Shown piece after piece: positions 41,397 to 49,995 of a DNA stretch of 50,131 bases. The DNA is from Candidatus Polarisedimenticolia bacterium. Lineage in GTDB: Bacteria > Acidobacteriota > Polarisedimenticolia > Gp22-AA2 > AA152. The stretch spans positions 1-50,131 of the forward strand of contig DASYRE010000060.1 in the NCBI GenBank assembly GCA_036004685.1, read 5' to 3'. Below the pieces are notes generated by a model. That model did no database searches. It had not been told where the DNA came from and saw nothing but the letters and a program-made list of their open reading frames with translations. Made by a program: the position numbers and the translations under genes. Position 1 is the first letter of the stretch; the number at the start of each line of letters is the position of its first letter.

Positions 41397-41924
41397 GTGG
41401 ATGCCGACATCCTGAATGCCATCTTCATCCAGACCCTCGCGTCGATCGCGGGGGTCTTCATCGGGGCCCTGGCGGCGCTCGCGATCGATCATCACAACAC
41501 GCGGAGCCGCCAAAGACGTCGCGCCCGAACGCTCACCCGGATCCTGACCCAGGAGCTGACGGAGAACTACCAGACGCTGAAGGCCGTGCAGCCGGCCTTT
41601 GAGAAGACGAACTGGGGAAAGAGCTTCTACCTCAGCACGGTGGCTTGGGAGACGGCCCTCGCGAGCGGCGATCTGCCGGAGATTCTCGGTTACGACCTCG
41701 CCGACACCCTGGCGGTGCAATATGGATGGCTGTCGCGCATCCGCTACTACGTCGACCTGCTGACCCGTCTCTGGCTCGCGCCTCAGGGGATCCACGGCTA
41801 CGAGGAGATCCGCTCCGGCTTCCGGAGCGCCATCCTCTCGGCGATAAAGGAGGCCCTGGAGGGGCACCAGCGAGTCATGGAGCGCATCGGTGACGGAGGG
41901 CTCGCCGGGAGCAGCTCGACATGA
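41397..41924 (+). CDS. membrane-anchored protein of unknown function
   Basis: A GTG start at 41397 gives a 175-residue protein. It has one N-terminal membrane helix (IFIQTLASIAGVFIGALAAL, about 9-28), a basic stop-transfer stretch (HHNTRSRQRRRAR) and a helical cytoplasmic part containing YQTLKAVQPAFEKTNWGKSF and IRYYVDLLTRLWLAPQ. The family is not recognised. Its stop overlaps the start of the next gene as ATGA, so they are coupled. Confidence 0.6.
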   Translation: MDADILNAIFIQTLASIAGVFIGALAALAIDHHNTRSRQRRRARTLTRILTQELTENYQTLKAVQPAFEKTNWGKSFYLSTVAWETALASGDLPEILGYDLADTLAVQYGWLSRIRYYVDLLTRLWLAPQGIHGYEEIRSGFRSAILSAIKEALEGHQRVMERIGDGGLAGSSST

Positions 41925-42229
41925 CCGAACTCCCCATCGCCTGCACGCTTTCGGGCGTCGCGCGCCAGGAGCGCGGCGAGAAGCTCGCCCGGATTCTGGC
42001 GCGCGTCGAGGAGTCGCGACGCCTCGACGAAGGACTGGCGCTGCGCTTTCCGGGAGGCGATCCGGTTCTGGAGGAGGTCTCCGAGCTGATCCGCCTGGAG
42101 CGGCAGTGCTGCGCCTTTCTCACTTTCCGCCTGACGGTCGAGCCGGGAGGCGGCCCCATCTGGCTGGAGCTGTCCGGGCCCTCGGGGACCGGCGCCTTCC
42201 TCGAGGCGGAGCTGGGGATGTACTTGTAG
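41921..42229 (+). CDS. small conserved protein with ERQCC motif
   Basis: The 102-residue cytoplasmic protein reads CTLSGVARQERGEKLARILA, LALRFPGG and LIRLERQCCAFLTFRLTVEP, then GGGPIWLELSGPSGTGAFLE. The paired cysteines of RQCC could bind metal. I remember similar short proteins next to metal-resistance genes, but the function is unknown. Translation is coupled to the membrane protein upstream (four-base overlap). Confidence 0.6.
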   Translation: MTELPIACTLSGVARQERGEKLARILARVEESRRLDEGLALRFPGGDPVLEEVSELIRLERQCCAFLTFRLTVEPGGGPIWLELSGPSGTGAFLEAELGMYL

Positions 42230-42317
42230 AACCCTGAAGGTAGGGAACCTGGACGCGTGCTGAGCGGGTTTGCGGCGAGCATCTCTGCAGAAGCGATGTG
42301 GGGGGTGGAGAATGGCG

Positions 42318-43499
42318 ATGCAGTCGACCACGAGCCTGGTCCTCGGCGGCGGCATGGGCGGGCTGGCCACGGCCCGGACCCTGCGCGGATTGCTGCCGGC
42401 AGAGCACCGCATCACCGTCGTCGACGCGGCAGCCGACTTCTCCGTTGGGGCGACGAACATCTGGCTCGCGACCGGGAGGGCCCGGCGCGAGGAGCTGGCC
42501 CGGCCGAGGGAAGCGCTTCTCCCCGCCGGAGTCGATCTCGTCGAAGCCGCGGTGACGCGGGTCGATCCCGCAAGCGGCGAGGTCGAGACCAGCGCGGGCC
42601 GGCTGCGCGGCGACTACGTCGTCATCGCCCTCGGGGCGGACGTCAGCATGAAAGCGCTTCCGGGCCTGGACTCGGCCGAGACGTTCTACACGCAGGACGG
42701 GGCGGAACGGCTCGCCGCCCGGCTGCGGGACTTCGCGGGAGGCGACCTCGTCCTCCTGATCCCGCGCCTGCCGTTCAAATGCCCGGCGGCGCCCTACGAG
42801 GCCGCCTTCGTCATCGAGCGCCTGCTCGGCGAGCGAGGGCTGGCGGAGCGCTCGCGGATCAGCATCCACACCGTCGAGGAGACGCCGCTCGGGGCGGCCG
42901 GCCCGGAGGCGGGCAAGCGGCTGCGGGAAGCGCTGGCCGCGCGCGGCATCGAATTCCATCCGGGCAGGAAAGTTTCGACTATCGATCCGGGGCAGCGCGG
43001 CGTCCTGTTCGAGGACGGGACCCAAGCGCGCTTCGACCTCTTGATCGCCGTCCCCGTCCACGAGGCGCCGCGCGCCGCGCGCGACTCGGGCCTGACTTCC
43101 GAGACGGGCTGGATCCCGGTCGATCCCGGGACCTTCCGGGTGGCGTCGCGCCAGGGCCCGGTTCCCGTCTACGCCGTCGGCGACGTGACGGTCCTGCCTC
43201 TGCCCGGCCGCTTCCGGCCGGATCGCCCTCTGGCGCTCCCGAAGGCGGGAGTCTTCGCGGAAGCCCAGGGAAAGGCCGTGGCGCGGGACATCGCCGCCCG
43301 GGCTCTCGGCGGAGGATCGCCGGAGCGCTTCGACGGGAAGGGATACTGCTTTCTCGAGACGGGCGGCGGCGAGGCGATGAAGGTGGAAGGCTCGTTCCTC
43401 GATCTGCCGCATCCGGAAGGGCGGCTCTGCGAGGCCGATGCGGCGACTCACCAATTGAAACGGGACTGGGTGGATCGATGGCTGACCGGAAGGATCTGA
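42318..43499 (+). CDS. FAD/NAD(P) oxidoreductase, sulfide:quinone-reductase-like
   Basis: The 393-residue protein has SLVLGGGMGGLATARTLRGL (FAD dinucleotide-binding loop), TNIWLATG, VIALGADVSM, a cysteine in PFKCPAAPYEAAFVIE as in SQR-like enzymes, VPVYAVGDVTVLPLPG and YCFLETGGGEAMKVEG. The ATG at 42318 has GGAG seven bases upstream and is preferred over 42312 and 42270. It probably passes electrons to membrane quinones. Whether sulfide is the donor is unproven, as the third catalytic cysteine is not clear. Overlaps the next gene by 22 bp. Confidence 0.82.
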   Translation: MQSTTSLVLGGGMGGLATARTLRGLLPAEHRITVVDAAADFSVGATNIWLATGRARREELARPREALLPAGVDLVEAAVTRVDPASGEVETSAGRLRGDYVVIALGADVSMKALPGLDSAETFYTQDGAERLAARLRDFAGGDLVLLIPRLPFKCPAAPYEAAFVIERLLGERGLAERSRISIHTVEETPLGAAGPEAGKRLREALAARGIEFHPGRKVSTIDPGQRGVLFEDGTQARFDLLIAVPVHEAPRAARDSGLTSETGWIPVDPGTFRVASRQGPVPVYAVGDVTVLPLPGRFRPDRPLALPKAGVFAEAQGKAVARDIAARALGGGSPERFDGKGYCFLETGGGEAMKVEGSFLDLPHPEGRLCEADAATHQLKRDWVDRWLTGRI

Positions 43500-44929
43500 A
43501 CCCTGGCGACCTGCAGGAGTTCCGCGACACGGGCCGTCGCCTCATCGACCTGCTGGCCGACTATCTGGAGCGGGTGGACGATCGGCCGGTCTTTCCCCGT
43601 GTCGATCCGGCCGCGCTCGCCCGCCTGTTCGACGAGCCGCTGCCGCGCCGCGCGACGCCACTGCCGGAGATCGTTGCCGAGCTGGAGGAGAAGCTGCTGC
43701 CTTACTGCACCCACGTGAACCACCCCGGCTATTTCGGGCTGATCACGCCCACGCCGGCGCCCGCCGGGATTCTCGGAGATCTGATCGCTTCGGCGCTCAA
43801 CCAGAACGTCGGCGCCTACGTCATCGGCCCTTCGGCGACGGCGCTCGAGCGGCAGACGATCCGCTGGCTGACCGATCTCGCGGGGTACGACTCCGGAAGC
43901 GGCGGGAACCTCACCAGCGGCGGGACGATGGCGAATTTCATCGGCTTGAAGCTGGCGCGCGACTGGGCGTCGGGAGACGCCGCGCAACACGAAGGGGTGA
44001 CCGGCCGGTGGGCCGCCTACACCTCGGAGGAGCGCCACGTCTCGGTGGACAAGGCGGTCGACGCCGTCGGGATCGGCCGGTCGGGGTTGCGCATCCTGCC
44101 GACCGACGATCAGTTCCGTATCCGGATCGAGGCCCTCGAGGCGGCCCTGGCCGAGGATCGGAAGAAGGGGATCCGGCCGATGTGCATCATCGCCATGGGC
44201 GGGAGCACGAACACCGGGGCGGTCGATCCGCTCTCCGACCTGCGGCGCATCGCCGACCGGGAGAAGGCGTGGCTGCACGTCGACGCCGCCTACGGCGGCG
44301 GGATGCTGCTGTCGCAGAAATACCCGGGCCGCCTGGCAGACCTCGCGCTGGCCGATTCGATCGTCCTCGATCCCCACAAATGGTTCTACGCGCCGCTCGA
44401 CGCGGGAGCGATCCTGGTCAAGGACGAGACCCGTCTGACGCGCTCCTTCGGCCTGCAGCCTCCGTACCTCACCGATCCGGCCGACCGGGGGGAGCAGTAC
44501 AATTACTACGTCCATGGCTTCGAGCAGTCGCGGCGCTTCCGCGGGCTCAAGGTCTGGATGGGGCTGAAGCGCTACGGCGCCGCCGAGCTGGGGCGCTGGA
44601 TCGACGGCAACGTGGACCAGGCGTTGCGCCTGTACGAGGGCTGCCGGAGCACTCCCGATTTCGAGGCGGCGGTGAAGCCGCCGATGTCGGCGATCTGCCT
44701 GCGATACCGGGGCGGCGAGATCGACGAGGATCGCCGCGCCCGGCTGCACGCGGAGGTCGCCCGGCGCGTCGTGGACACGGGAAAATTCTGGATCTCGACG
44801 ACGATTCTCAAAGGGCGCTGGTGGTTCCGGATCAATCCGGTCAACTTCCGCACCCGCGACGAGCACGTCGACGCCCTCTTCGATCTCTTACAAGCGGAGT
44901 GCGAGCGCTCGCGGCTCGAGACAAATTGA
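43478..44929 (+). CDS. group II PLP-dependent amino-acid decarboxylase
   Basis: A 483-residue enzyme of the aromatic-amino-acid/glutamate decarboxylase group. Landmarks are HVNHPGYFGLITPTPAPAGI, NLTSGGTMANFIGLKLARD, HVDAAYGGGMLL (the aspartate that pairs with the PLP nitrogen) and DPHKWFYAPLDAGAILVKD with the PLP-binding lysine. A C-terminal WWFRINPVNFRTRDEHVDAL region is also typical. Substrate cannot be fixed from sequence; an aromatic amino acid is most likely. The start ATG 43478 lies inside the end of the oxidoreductase gene. Confidence 0.92.
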   Translation: MADRKDLNPGDLQEFRDTGRRLIDLLADYLERVDDRPVFPRVDPAALARLFDEPLPRRATPLPEIVAELEEKLLPYCTHVNHPGYFGLITPTPAPAGILGDLIASALNQNVGAYVIGPSATALERQTIRWLTDLAGYDSGSGGNLTSGGTMANFIGLKLARDWASGDAAQHEGVTGRWAAYTSEERHVSVDKAVDAVGIGRSGLRILPTDDQFRIRIEALEAALAEDRKKGIRPMCIIAMGGSTNTGAVDPLSDLRRIADREKAWLHVDAAYGGGMLLSQKYPGRLADLALADSIVLDPHKWFYAPLDAGAILVKDETRLTRSFGLQPPYLTDPADRGEQYNYYVHGFEQSRRFRGLKVWMGLKRYGAAELGRWIDGNVDQALRLYEGCRSTPDFEAAVKPPMSAICLRYRGGEIDEDRRARLHAEVARRVVDTGKFWISTTILKGRWWFRINPVNFRTRDEHVDALFDLLQAECERSRLETN

Positions 44930-45011
44930 CTCTGGAAGTCGTAAGCCGCAGCAGTCTCGGTCCGGCGGGCCGTGGTTTCCAAGACTCGATAGATCCTCTG
45001 GAGCGCAATCC

Positions 45012-45773
45012 ATGATGGACGTGGAAAATCGGCAGGGCATCGCCATCCTGCGGCTCCGGCACGGCCGGGCGAACGCGCTCGACGTGGAGCTGTGCCGGGC
45101 CGTCCTGAAGTTCTTCGAGAAATCGGCAAGGGGTCCCGCGGCGAGCGTGGTGGTCACCGCCGAGGACGGGATCTTCTCCGCGGGGGTCGACCTCCTGCGG
45201 GTCCTCGACGGCGGCGCACGCTACGTCCGGGAGCTGCTTCCGCTGCTTCATGATTTCTGCGAGACGATCTTCAGCTTCCCCCATCCGCTCGTCGCCGCGA
45301 TCAACGGTCACGCCGTCGCCGGCGGATGCATCTTCGCCTGCATGGCCGATCACCGCGTCATGGCGCGCGGCTCCGGCCGGATCGGCGTCCCGGAGCTGTC
45401 GGTCGGCGTGCCGTTTCCGCCGGCCCCGCTCGAGATCATGCGGTTCGTCCTCCCGTCCCAACACCTGAGCCGGGTCATGTATGGCGGCGCCACTTACGAT
45501 CCCGAAGAGGCGCGGGAGTTCGGCCTGGTGGATGAAGTCGTGGCGCCGGAGGAGCTGTTGGATCGCGGCGTCGCCGCGGCACGCCGTCTGGGGGAGGTCC
45601 ATCCCGAGACGTTCAGCCTGACCAAGTCGCAGCTGCGCGCTCCGGCGCTGGAGCGGATGCGCGCCGGCCAGGATGAAATCCAGCAGGTCGCCGAGGAGAT
45701 CTGGACCACGCCGGAGGCGCTGCGGCGCATCCGCGCCCACGTCGACCGCACCTTCGGCGGGAAGAAAGGATAG
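45012..45773 (+). CDS. enoyl-CoA hydratase/isomerase family protein
   Basis: The 253-residue crotonase-fold protein has [20 protein letters not shown], the oxyanion-hole segments [11 protein letters not shown] and [20 protein letters not shown], and [20 protein letters not shown]. The usual catalytic glutamates of hydratases are not obvious, as the segment after GGG reads CIFACMADH, so the reaction could be isomerase- or hydrolase-like. ATG 45012, or the ATG at 45015, is the start. Confidence 0.88.
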   Translation: MMDVENRQGIAILRLRHGRANALDVELCRAVLKFFEKSARGPAASVVVTAEDGIFSAGVDLLRVLDGGARYVRELLPLLHDFCETIFSFPHPLVAAINGHAVAGGCIFACMADHRVMARGSGRIGVPELSVGVPFPPAPLEIMRFVLPSQHLSRVMYGGATYDPEEAREFGLVDEVVAPEELLDRGVAAARRLGEVHPETFSLTKSQLRAPALERMRAGQDEIQQVAEEIWTTPEALRRIRAHVDRTFGGKKG

Positions 45774-45795
45774 CGGACGCATCCAGGAGGTCGTA

Positions 45796-46194
45796 GTGGC
45801 ACCCCGCTCGTCGTCAAAGGACGATCCCAGGCAGGCCAGGAGGCAGGTGAAAACCTATCTTGCGTCCTTGCCGCCCGCCGCCCGAAGGCGCCTGACGAAG
45901 CTGCGCCAGGCCATCCGCGCCGCGGCCCCCGGCGCCGTCGAGAGCTTCGGCTACGGAATCCCTGCCTTCCGGCTCGATGGACGGCCGCTCGTCTATTACG
46001 CTGCCTGGAAACATCACACCAGCCTCTATCCGATGACGGCGGCGATCCGGCGCGCCCACGCCGGCGAGCTGAAAGGTTACGGGACCTCCAAGGGAACGAT
46101 TCGGTTTCCTCTCGCCGAGCCGCTGCCGGCGGATCTCGTCAGGCGGCTCGTCAGAGCGCGTATCGTCGAAGTGCGAACGAGGGCCAAGCGATGA
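45796..46194 (+). CDS. DUF1801 (YdhG-like) protein
   Basis: A 132-residue protein from a GTG at 45796 with AGGAGG five bases upstream; the frame further upstream overlaps the hydratase. Pattern: [52 protein letters not shown] and [20 protein letters not shown]. This is the DUF1801 fold (YdhG/YjbR-like, small cytoplasmic) of unknown function. Its stop overlaps the next gene as ATGA. Confidence 0.9.
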   Translation: MAPRSSSKDDPRQARRQVKTYLASLPPAARRRLTKLRQAIRAAAPGAVESFGYGIPAFRLDGRPLVYYAAWKHHTSLYPMTAAIRRAHAGELKGYGTSKGTIRFPLAEPLPADLVRRLVRARIVEVRTRAKR

Positions 46195-46676
46195 GCGCGC
46201 GTGAGAAAACACGCGAAGTGAAGATCACCGAGGCCTCCGAAGCGGACCGGGAAACCGTCCTGTTCCTCGTGGAGCGCCTCCTGAAAGAGCTGGAAGACAA
46301 TCCCGAGGAGTTTCAGGGGGTCGACCCGGCGAAGGTGCTCCGGGATCTCGATGCCGCGCCCGAGCGGTTCACCGCCTTCCTGGCGCGGGACGGCCAGGAC
46401 GCCCCGATCGGCGTGGCGACGGTCGTGGAGACGTTCGCGATCTACGCCGGCGGCCACTACGGCGTGATCGATGAGATGTACGTCGTCCCCGACCGCCGCG
46501 GCGAGGGCATCGGCGAGAGGCTGCTGGAAGCCGTGAAGGAGCACGGGCGCCGGAGAGGCTGGCTCCGCGTCGACGTGACCGCCCCGCCCGAAAAGCGTTG
46601 GAAGCGCACGGTGAAGTTCTATGAAGCCGCCGGCTTCGTCTTCACCGGACCGAAGCTCAGGCACAAGCTGCGATGA
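46191..46676 (+). CDS. GNAT-family N-acetyltransferase
   Basis: A 161-residue protein with the GNAT core: [40 protein letters not shown] (motif A, acetyl-CoA pyrophosphate loop RRGEGIG) and [18 protein letters not shown] (motif B end). Substrate unknown. It is translationally coupled on both sides (ATGA overlaps), in a four-gene string from 45796 to 48047. Confidence 0.92.
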   Translation: MSAREKTREVKITEASEADRETVLFLVERLLKELEDNPEEFQGVDPAKVLRDLDAAPERFTAFLARDGQDAPIGVATVVETFAIYAGGHYGVIDEMYVVPDRRGEGIGERLLEAVKEHGRRRGWLRVDVTAPPEKRWKRTVKFYEAAGFVFTGPKLRHKLR

Positions 46677-47299
46677 GCAAAACCACTCTGAAGATTCATC
46701 CGGCCACCGAGTCGCGCTGGGCCGACCTGGAGGCGCTGTTCGGCGAGCGCGGTGCCTGCGGCGGTTGCTGGTGCATGGTCTGGCGCCTTCCGAGGAAGGA
46801 TTGGTTGGCCGGAAAAGGGGCCGGGAATCGCCGGGCGCTGAGGAAGCTCGTCCGCCACGGCGCAAGCCCGGGAGTCCTGGGTTATCTCGGAGAGGAGGCG
46901 ATCGCCTGGTGCTCGGTGGCGCCGCGCGCCGATTACGTATTCCTGGCCAATTCCCGCGTCCACAGTCCGGTCGATACGGAGCCGGTCTGGTCGGTCTCGT
47001 GCCTCTTCGTCAAGAAGGAGCACCGGCGGCACGGCATCTCCGCGCTGATGCTCCAAGGCGCCGTCGAATTCGCGGCGCGGCATGGCGCGCGAATCGTGGA
47101 GGGCTATCCGGTCGTCCCGGCCATGATGAAGATGCCGGATCCCTTCATCTGGACCGGCACTCCCGCCGCCTTCACGGTGGCCGGCTTCAAGGAAGTCCTG
47201 AGGCGCTCGCGCAGCCGGCCGATCATGCGTGTGACGATCCCGCCGAAGCTCCGAGGCCGGAGAGTGAGTGCCGCGCGTGGCCGCGCCTCCGCCCCTTGA
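46673..47299 (+). CDS. GNAT-family acetyltransferase with cysteine-rich start
   Basis: The 208-residue protein has CGGCWCMVWRLPRKDW near residue 30, GEEAIAWCSVAPRADYVFLA, and the acetyl-CoA site VSCLFVKKEHRRHGISALML (RRHGIS loop), followed by AHGARIVEGYPV-like and FTVAGFKEVLRRS. I recall the GGCWCM...R signature from a distinct branch of bacterial GNATs whose substrate is unknown. Starts in the ATGA overlap with the first GNAT gene. Confidence 0.85.
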   Translation: MSKTTLKIHPATESRWADLEALFGERGACGGCWCMVWRLPRKDWLAGKGAGNRRALRKLVRHGASPGVLGYLGEEAIAWCSVAPRADYVFLANSRVHSPVDTEPVWSVSCLFVKKEHRRHGISALMLQGAVEFAARHGARIVEGYPVVPAMMKMPDPFIWTGTPAAFTVAGFKEVLRRSRSRPIMRVTIPPKLRGRRVSAARGRASAP

Positions 47300-48047
47300 G
47301 ATCCCCGAAGCTCTTCGCGACGCTCTGCGAGCCTGCCGGCACGTCGTCGTCCTGACTGGCGCCGGAATGTCGGCCGAAAGCGGTCTGCCGACTTTCCGGG
47401 AGCCGCTGACGGGCCTCTGGGCGAAGTACCGTCCCGAGGAGCTGGCGACCCCTCAGGCTTTCCGCCGCGATCCGCGCCTCGTCTGGGAATGGTACGAATG
47501 GCGCCGCGGGCTGGTCGCGGGGGCCGACCCGAATCCGGGCCATTACGCCCTGGTGGAGCTGGAGCGGCGCGTCCCGAGCCTGACCCTTCTGACCCAGAAC
47601 GTCGATGGACTCCACGCGCGCGCCGGCAGCCGGGACGTCGTGGAGCTGCACGGCAACATCGGCCGAAGCAAGTGCTTCGATCGCCACCATCCGGCGGCGA
47701 CCTGGTCCTCGCAGGGCGCGGTCCCGCCTCGCTGCGGACAGTGCGGCAGCCTCCTCCGGCCCGACGTCGTCTGGTTCGGGGAGAGTCTTCCCGTCGCGGC
47801 GCTGCAGGCGGCGCAGCTCGCTCTCGAGGAGTGCGATCTCTTCCTGTCGATCGGAACCTCGGGAAGCGTCCAGCCGGCGGCCTCGTTCTCCTTTCACGCC
47901 CGCGCCGCGGGGGCGCGCGTCGCCATCATCAATCCGGAATGGCAGGGGCCCACCGACCCGGAGGATTTCCTCCTGCGCGGCCGCTCGGGCGAAGTCCTGC
48001 CGGCCCTCGTCCGCTCGGCCTGGCCGGAGAGGGAGAGGGCGCAGTGA
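47268..48047 (+). CDS. cobB: Sir2-type NAD-dependent protein deacylase
   Basis: The 259-residue sirtuin removes acyl groups from lysines using NAD. It has VVVLTGAGMSAESGLPTFRE, the TQNVDGLHARAGSR box, the catalytic histidine in VVELHGNIGRSKC, PDVVWFGESLP and SIGTSGSVQPA. The zinc-binding part is unusual: the first pair reads KCFDRHH instead of CxxC, while the second pair, RCGQC, is normal, so a histidine may replace a cysteine. It starts with a GTG inside the end of the GNAT gene. Neighbouring acetyltransferases and a deacylase make functional sense. Confidence 0.92.
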   Translation: MPRVAAPPPLEIPEALRDALRACRHVVVLTGAGMSAESGLPTFREPLTGLWAKYRPEELATPQAFRRDPRLVWEWYEWRRGLVAGADPNPGHYALVELERRVPSLTLLTQNVDGLHARAGSRDVVELHGNIGRSKCFDRHHPAATWSSQGAVPPRCGQCGSLLRPDVVWFGESLPVAALQAAQLALEECDLFLSIGTSGSVQPAASFSFHARAAGARVAIINPEWQGPTDPEDFLLRGRSGEVLPALVRSAWPERERAQ

Positions 48048-48092
48048 ACTGTCGTTCGCGGAGCGGGTAAAATACTTCCGAAGGAGAAGGCC

Positions 48093-48863
48093 ATGTTCCG
48101 AAACGCCGTCGTTCGGCCTCCGGGTCCCGATTTCCTCCGGGGGATCACGACCTCCCGGCTCGGACCGCCGGTCTACGAGAAGGCCCTCGCCCAGCACCGC
48201 GCCTATTGCGAGGCGCTGGAGCGCTGCGGGCTCAGCTTGACGCGCCTCGAGCCCGATCCGCGGCATCCCGACGGGACGTTCGTGGAGGACGCGGCGATCG
48301 TGACCCCGGGCGTCGCCGTCCTCACGCGTCCCGGATCCGAAACCCGGCGGGGCGAGGTGGCGAGCGTCGAAGCAGCTCTGGCGCGTTTCTATCCGAAGCT
48401 GGAGCGGATCGTCCCGCCCGGCACCCTCGACGGCGGGGACGTGTGCGACGCCGGCGACCGGTTCTTCATCGGCCTGTCGGAGAGGACCAACGAGCCGGGC
48501 GCGCGCCAGCTCGCCGCGTTCTTGGAAGAGGAGGGCCGCCGCTGCACCCTCGTCGACATCCGCGGCACTCCGGGAATCCTCCACCTGAAAAGCGGTCTCG
48601 CCTTCCTGGGCGAGGGGCGCCTGGCGGTCATCGAGGCTCTGGCGGAACGGGAAGATTTCCGCGGCTTCGAGATCCTCCGCATCGCCCCGGGTGAGGAATA
48701 TGCCGCCAACTGCGTACGGGTCAACGACGCGCTCCTCGTCGCCGCCGGGTTTCCCCAAACCGAGCAGCGTCTCCGCCGCATGGGCTGCTCGGTCGTGCCG
48801 CTGGAGGTGTCGGAGTTCCAGAAGATGGACGGAGGCTTGAGCTGCATCTCGCTGCGCTTCTGA
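48093..48863 (+). CDS. dimethylarginine dimethylaminohydrolase-like amidinotransferase-fold enzyme
   Basis: A 256-residue DDAH-type enzyme. The guanidine-modifying fold shows in DGTFVEDAAIVTPGVAVLTR, TLDGGDVCDAGDRFFIGLSE, the catalytic histidine in GILHLKSGLAFLG and the closing catalytic cysteine in GGLSCISLRF. It would hydrolyse methylated arginine or a related guanidino compound to citrulline and an amine. GAAGGAG stands before ATG 48093. Confidence 0.9.
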   Translation: MFRNAVVRPPGPDFLRGITTSRLGPPVYEKALAQHRAYCEALERCGLSLTRLEPDPRHPDGTFVEDAAIVTPGVAVLTRPGSETRRGEVASVEAALARFYPKLERIVPPGTLDGGDVCDAGDRFFIGLSERTNEPGARQLAAFLEEEGRRCTLVDIRGTPGILHLKSGLAFLGEGRLAVIEALAEREDFRGFEILRIAPGEEYAANCVRVNDALLVAAGFPQTEQRLRRMGCSVVPLEVSEFQKMDGGLSCISLRF

Positions 48864-48955
48864 GACCCGCGGGAATCGTCCGGAACTGCGTTCGGGTCAC
48901 CCTCGCCCGTCGCCGCGGCCTCTTCGCCCTGCTGCTCGCCGCGGGGCTCGGTCTC

Positions 48956-49771
48956 TTGATGGCGAGGGCTGGCCGCGTCGCGGCCGGCACGGAGCGCCTC
49001 ACGGGCAATCCCTGGCAGAAACTCGAGCGCGGACTGGAGCTGGGGACTTTCCCGGCGCCGCGGCCGTCGGAGTGGGGAGACTCGCTCATCCGCGTCCTGC
49101 GCATCGATCCGGCGCGCTTCGAGCTGCGGCTTTTGAACGCCTCGGCCCCCGGGCAGGGACGGCCGCTTCCCGCCAAGGAATGGTGCCGGCGCAACGGCCT
49201 CGTCGCGGCGATCAACGCCAGCATGTACCGCACCGATTATCGGACGAGCGTGTCGCTCATGCGGACGGGCGATCACGTGAACAACCCATCGCTTTCGAAG
49301 GACAAATCGATCCTCGCCTTCGACCCGCGCGTCAACGGCGTGCCCCCCGTCACCATCCTGGATCGCGAGTGCGACGACTTCGATGCTTTGAAAAGGCGCT
49401 ACCAGAGCTTCGTGCAAAGCATCCGCATGATCTCCTGCAAGGGCGAGAACGTCTGGAGCCCGCAGCCCCGGAAGTGGAGCACGGCGGCCATCGGCACGGA
49501 CCGCAAGGGGAGGATCCTCTTCATCCACGTCCGCTCGCCCTACTCGACCCACGATCTGATCGAGATGCTCCGGGCCCTCCCCTTGAGCCTCACCCGCGCG
49601 ATGTACTCCGAAGGAGGCACCGAGGCGCAGCTCTACGTCCAGGGCCCCGACCGCGACTACGAGTTCCTGGGCGCCGCCGCGGCCTCGAGCGGCAAGGAAT
49701 CCCAAATCCAGGTCGCCTGGCCCATCCCCAACGTCGTCGGCATCGCGCGGAAGCAAGCTGGGTCACGCTGA
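48956..49771 (+). CDS. phosphodiester glycosidase (NAGPA-like) family protein
   Basis: The 271-residue frame holds NAGPA-type motifs: WGDSLIRVLRIDPARFELRL, GLVAAINASMYRTDYRTSVS, TAAIGTDRKGRILFIHVRSP and MYSEGGTEAQLYVQG. Its start is odd. In the same frame, upstream of TTG 48956, lies a fine export signal (RRRGLFALLLAAGLGLLMAR), but I see no ATG, GTG or TTG between it and the preceding stop. The true start may be a CTG near 48860, or a base may be wrong. The domain removes sugar from phosphodiester links, probably outside the cytoplasm. Confidence 0.75.
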   Translation: MMARAGRVAAGTERLTGNPWQKLERGLELGTFPAPRPSEWGDSLIRVLRIDPARFELRLLNASAPGQGRPLPAKEWCRRNGLVAAINASMYRTDYRTSVSLMRTGDHVNNPSLSKDKSILAFDPRVNGVPPVTILDRECDDFDALKRRYQSFVQSIRMISCKGENVWSPQPRKWSTAAIGTDRKGRILFIHVRSPYSTHDLIEMLRALPLSLTRAMYSEGGTEAQLYVQGPDRDYEFLGAAAASSGKESQIQVAWPIPNVVGIARKQAGSR

Positions 49772-49795
49772 ACGACGTCGAATGGACGAGACAAC

Positions 49796-49995
49796 ATGAC
49801 TCTATTGGCCCGGCTGGATCCCTCTACGTATTCAGATGATCAGCTTGTCGGGGTCGCGGCTGTTTCGCAAGGAGAACTGCCAGATCCCGTGCCGGATGAG
49901 CGGTGGCAATACATCCCGGAGCGTGTGTGGAGTCGGATCCAACACCTTGGCTCGGCGTACGAACTCCACTTTGCGGCCCTGGTGGAGCCTGTTAG
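49796..49995 (+). pseudogene. gene truncated by the right-end IS5
   Basis: An open frame from ATG 49796 reads MTLLARLDPSTYSDDQLVGV, then ELPDPVPDERWQYIPERVWS and RIQHLGSAYELHFAALVEPV, after which it runs into the IS end at 49996. About 65 residues of the original protein remain. The family is not recognised. TTAG (49992-49995) next to the IS end is the expected target duplication. Confidence 0.55.
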
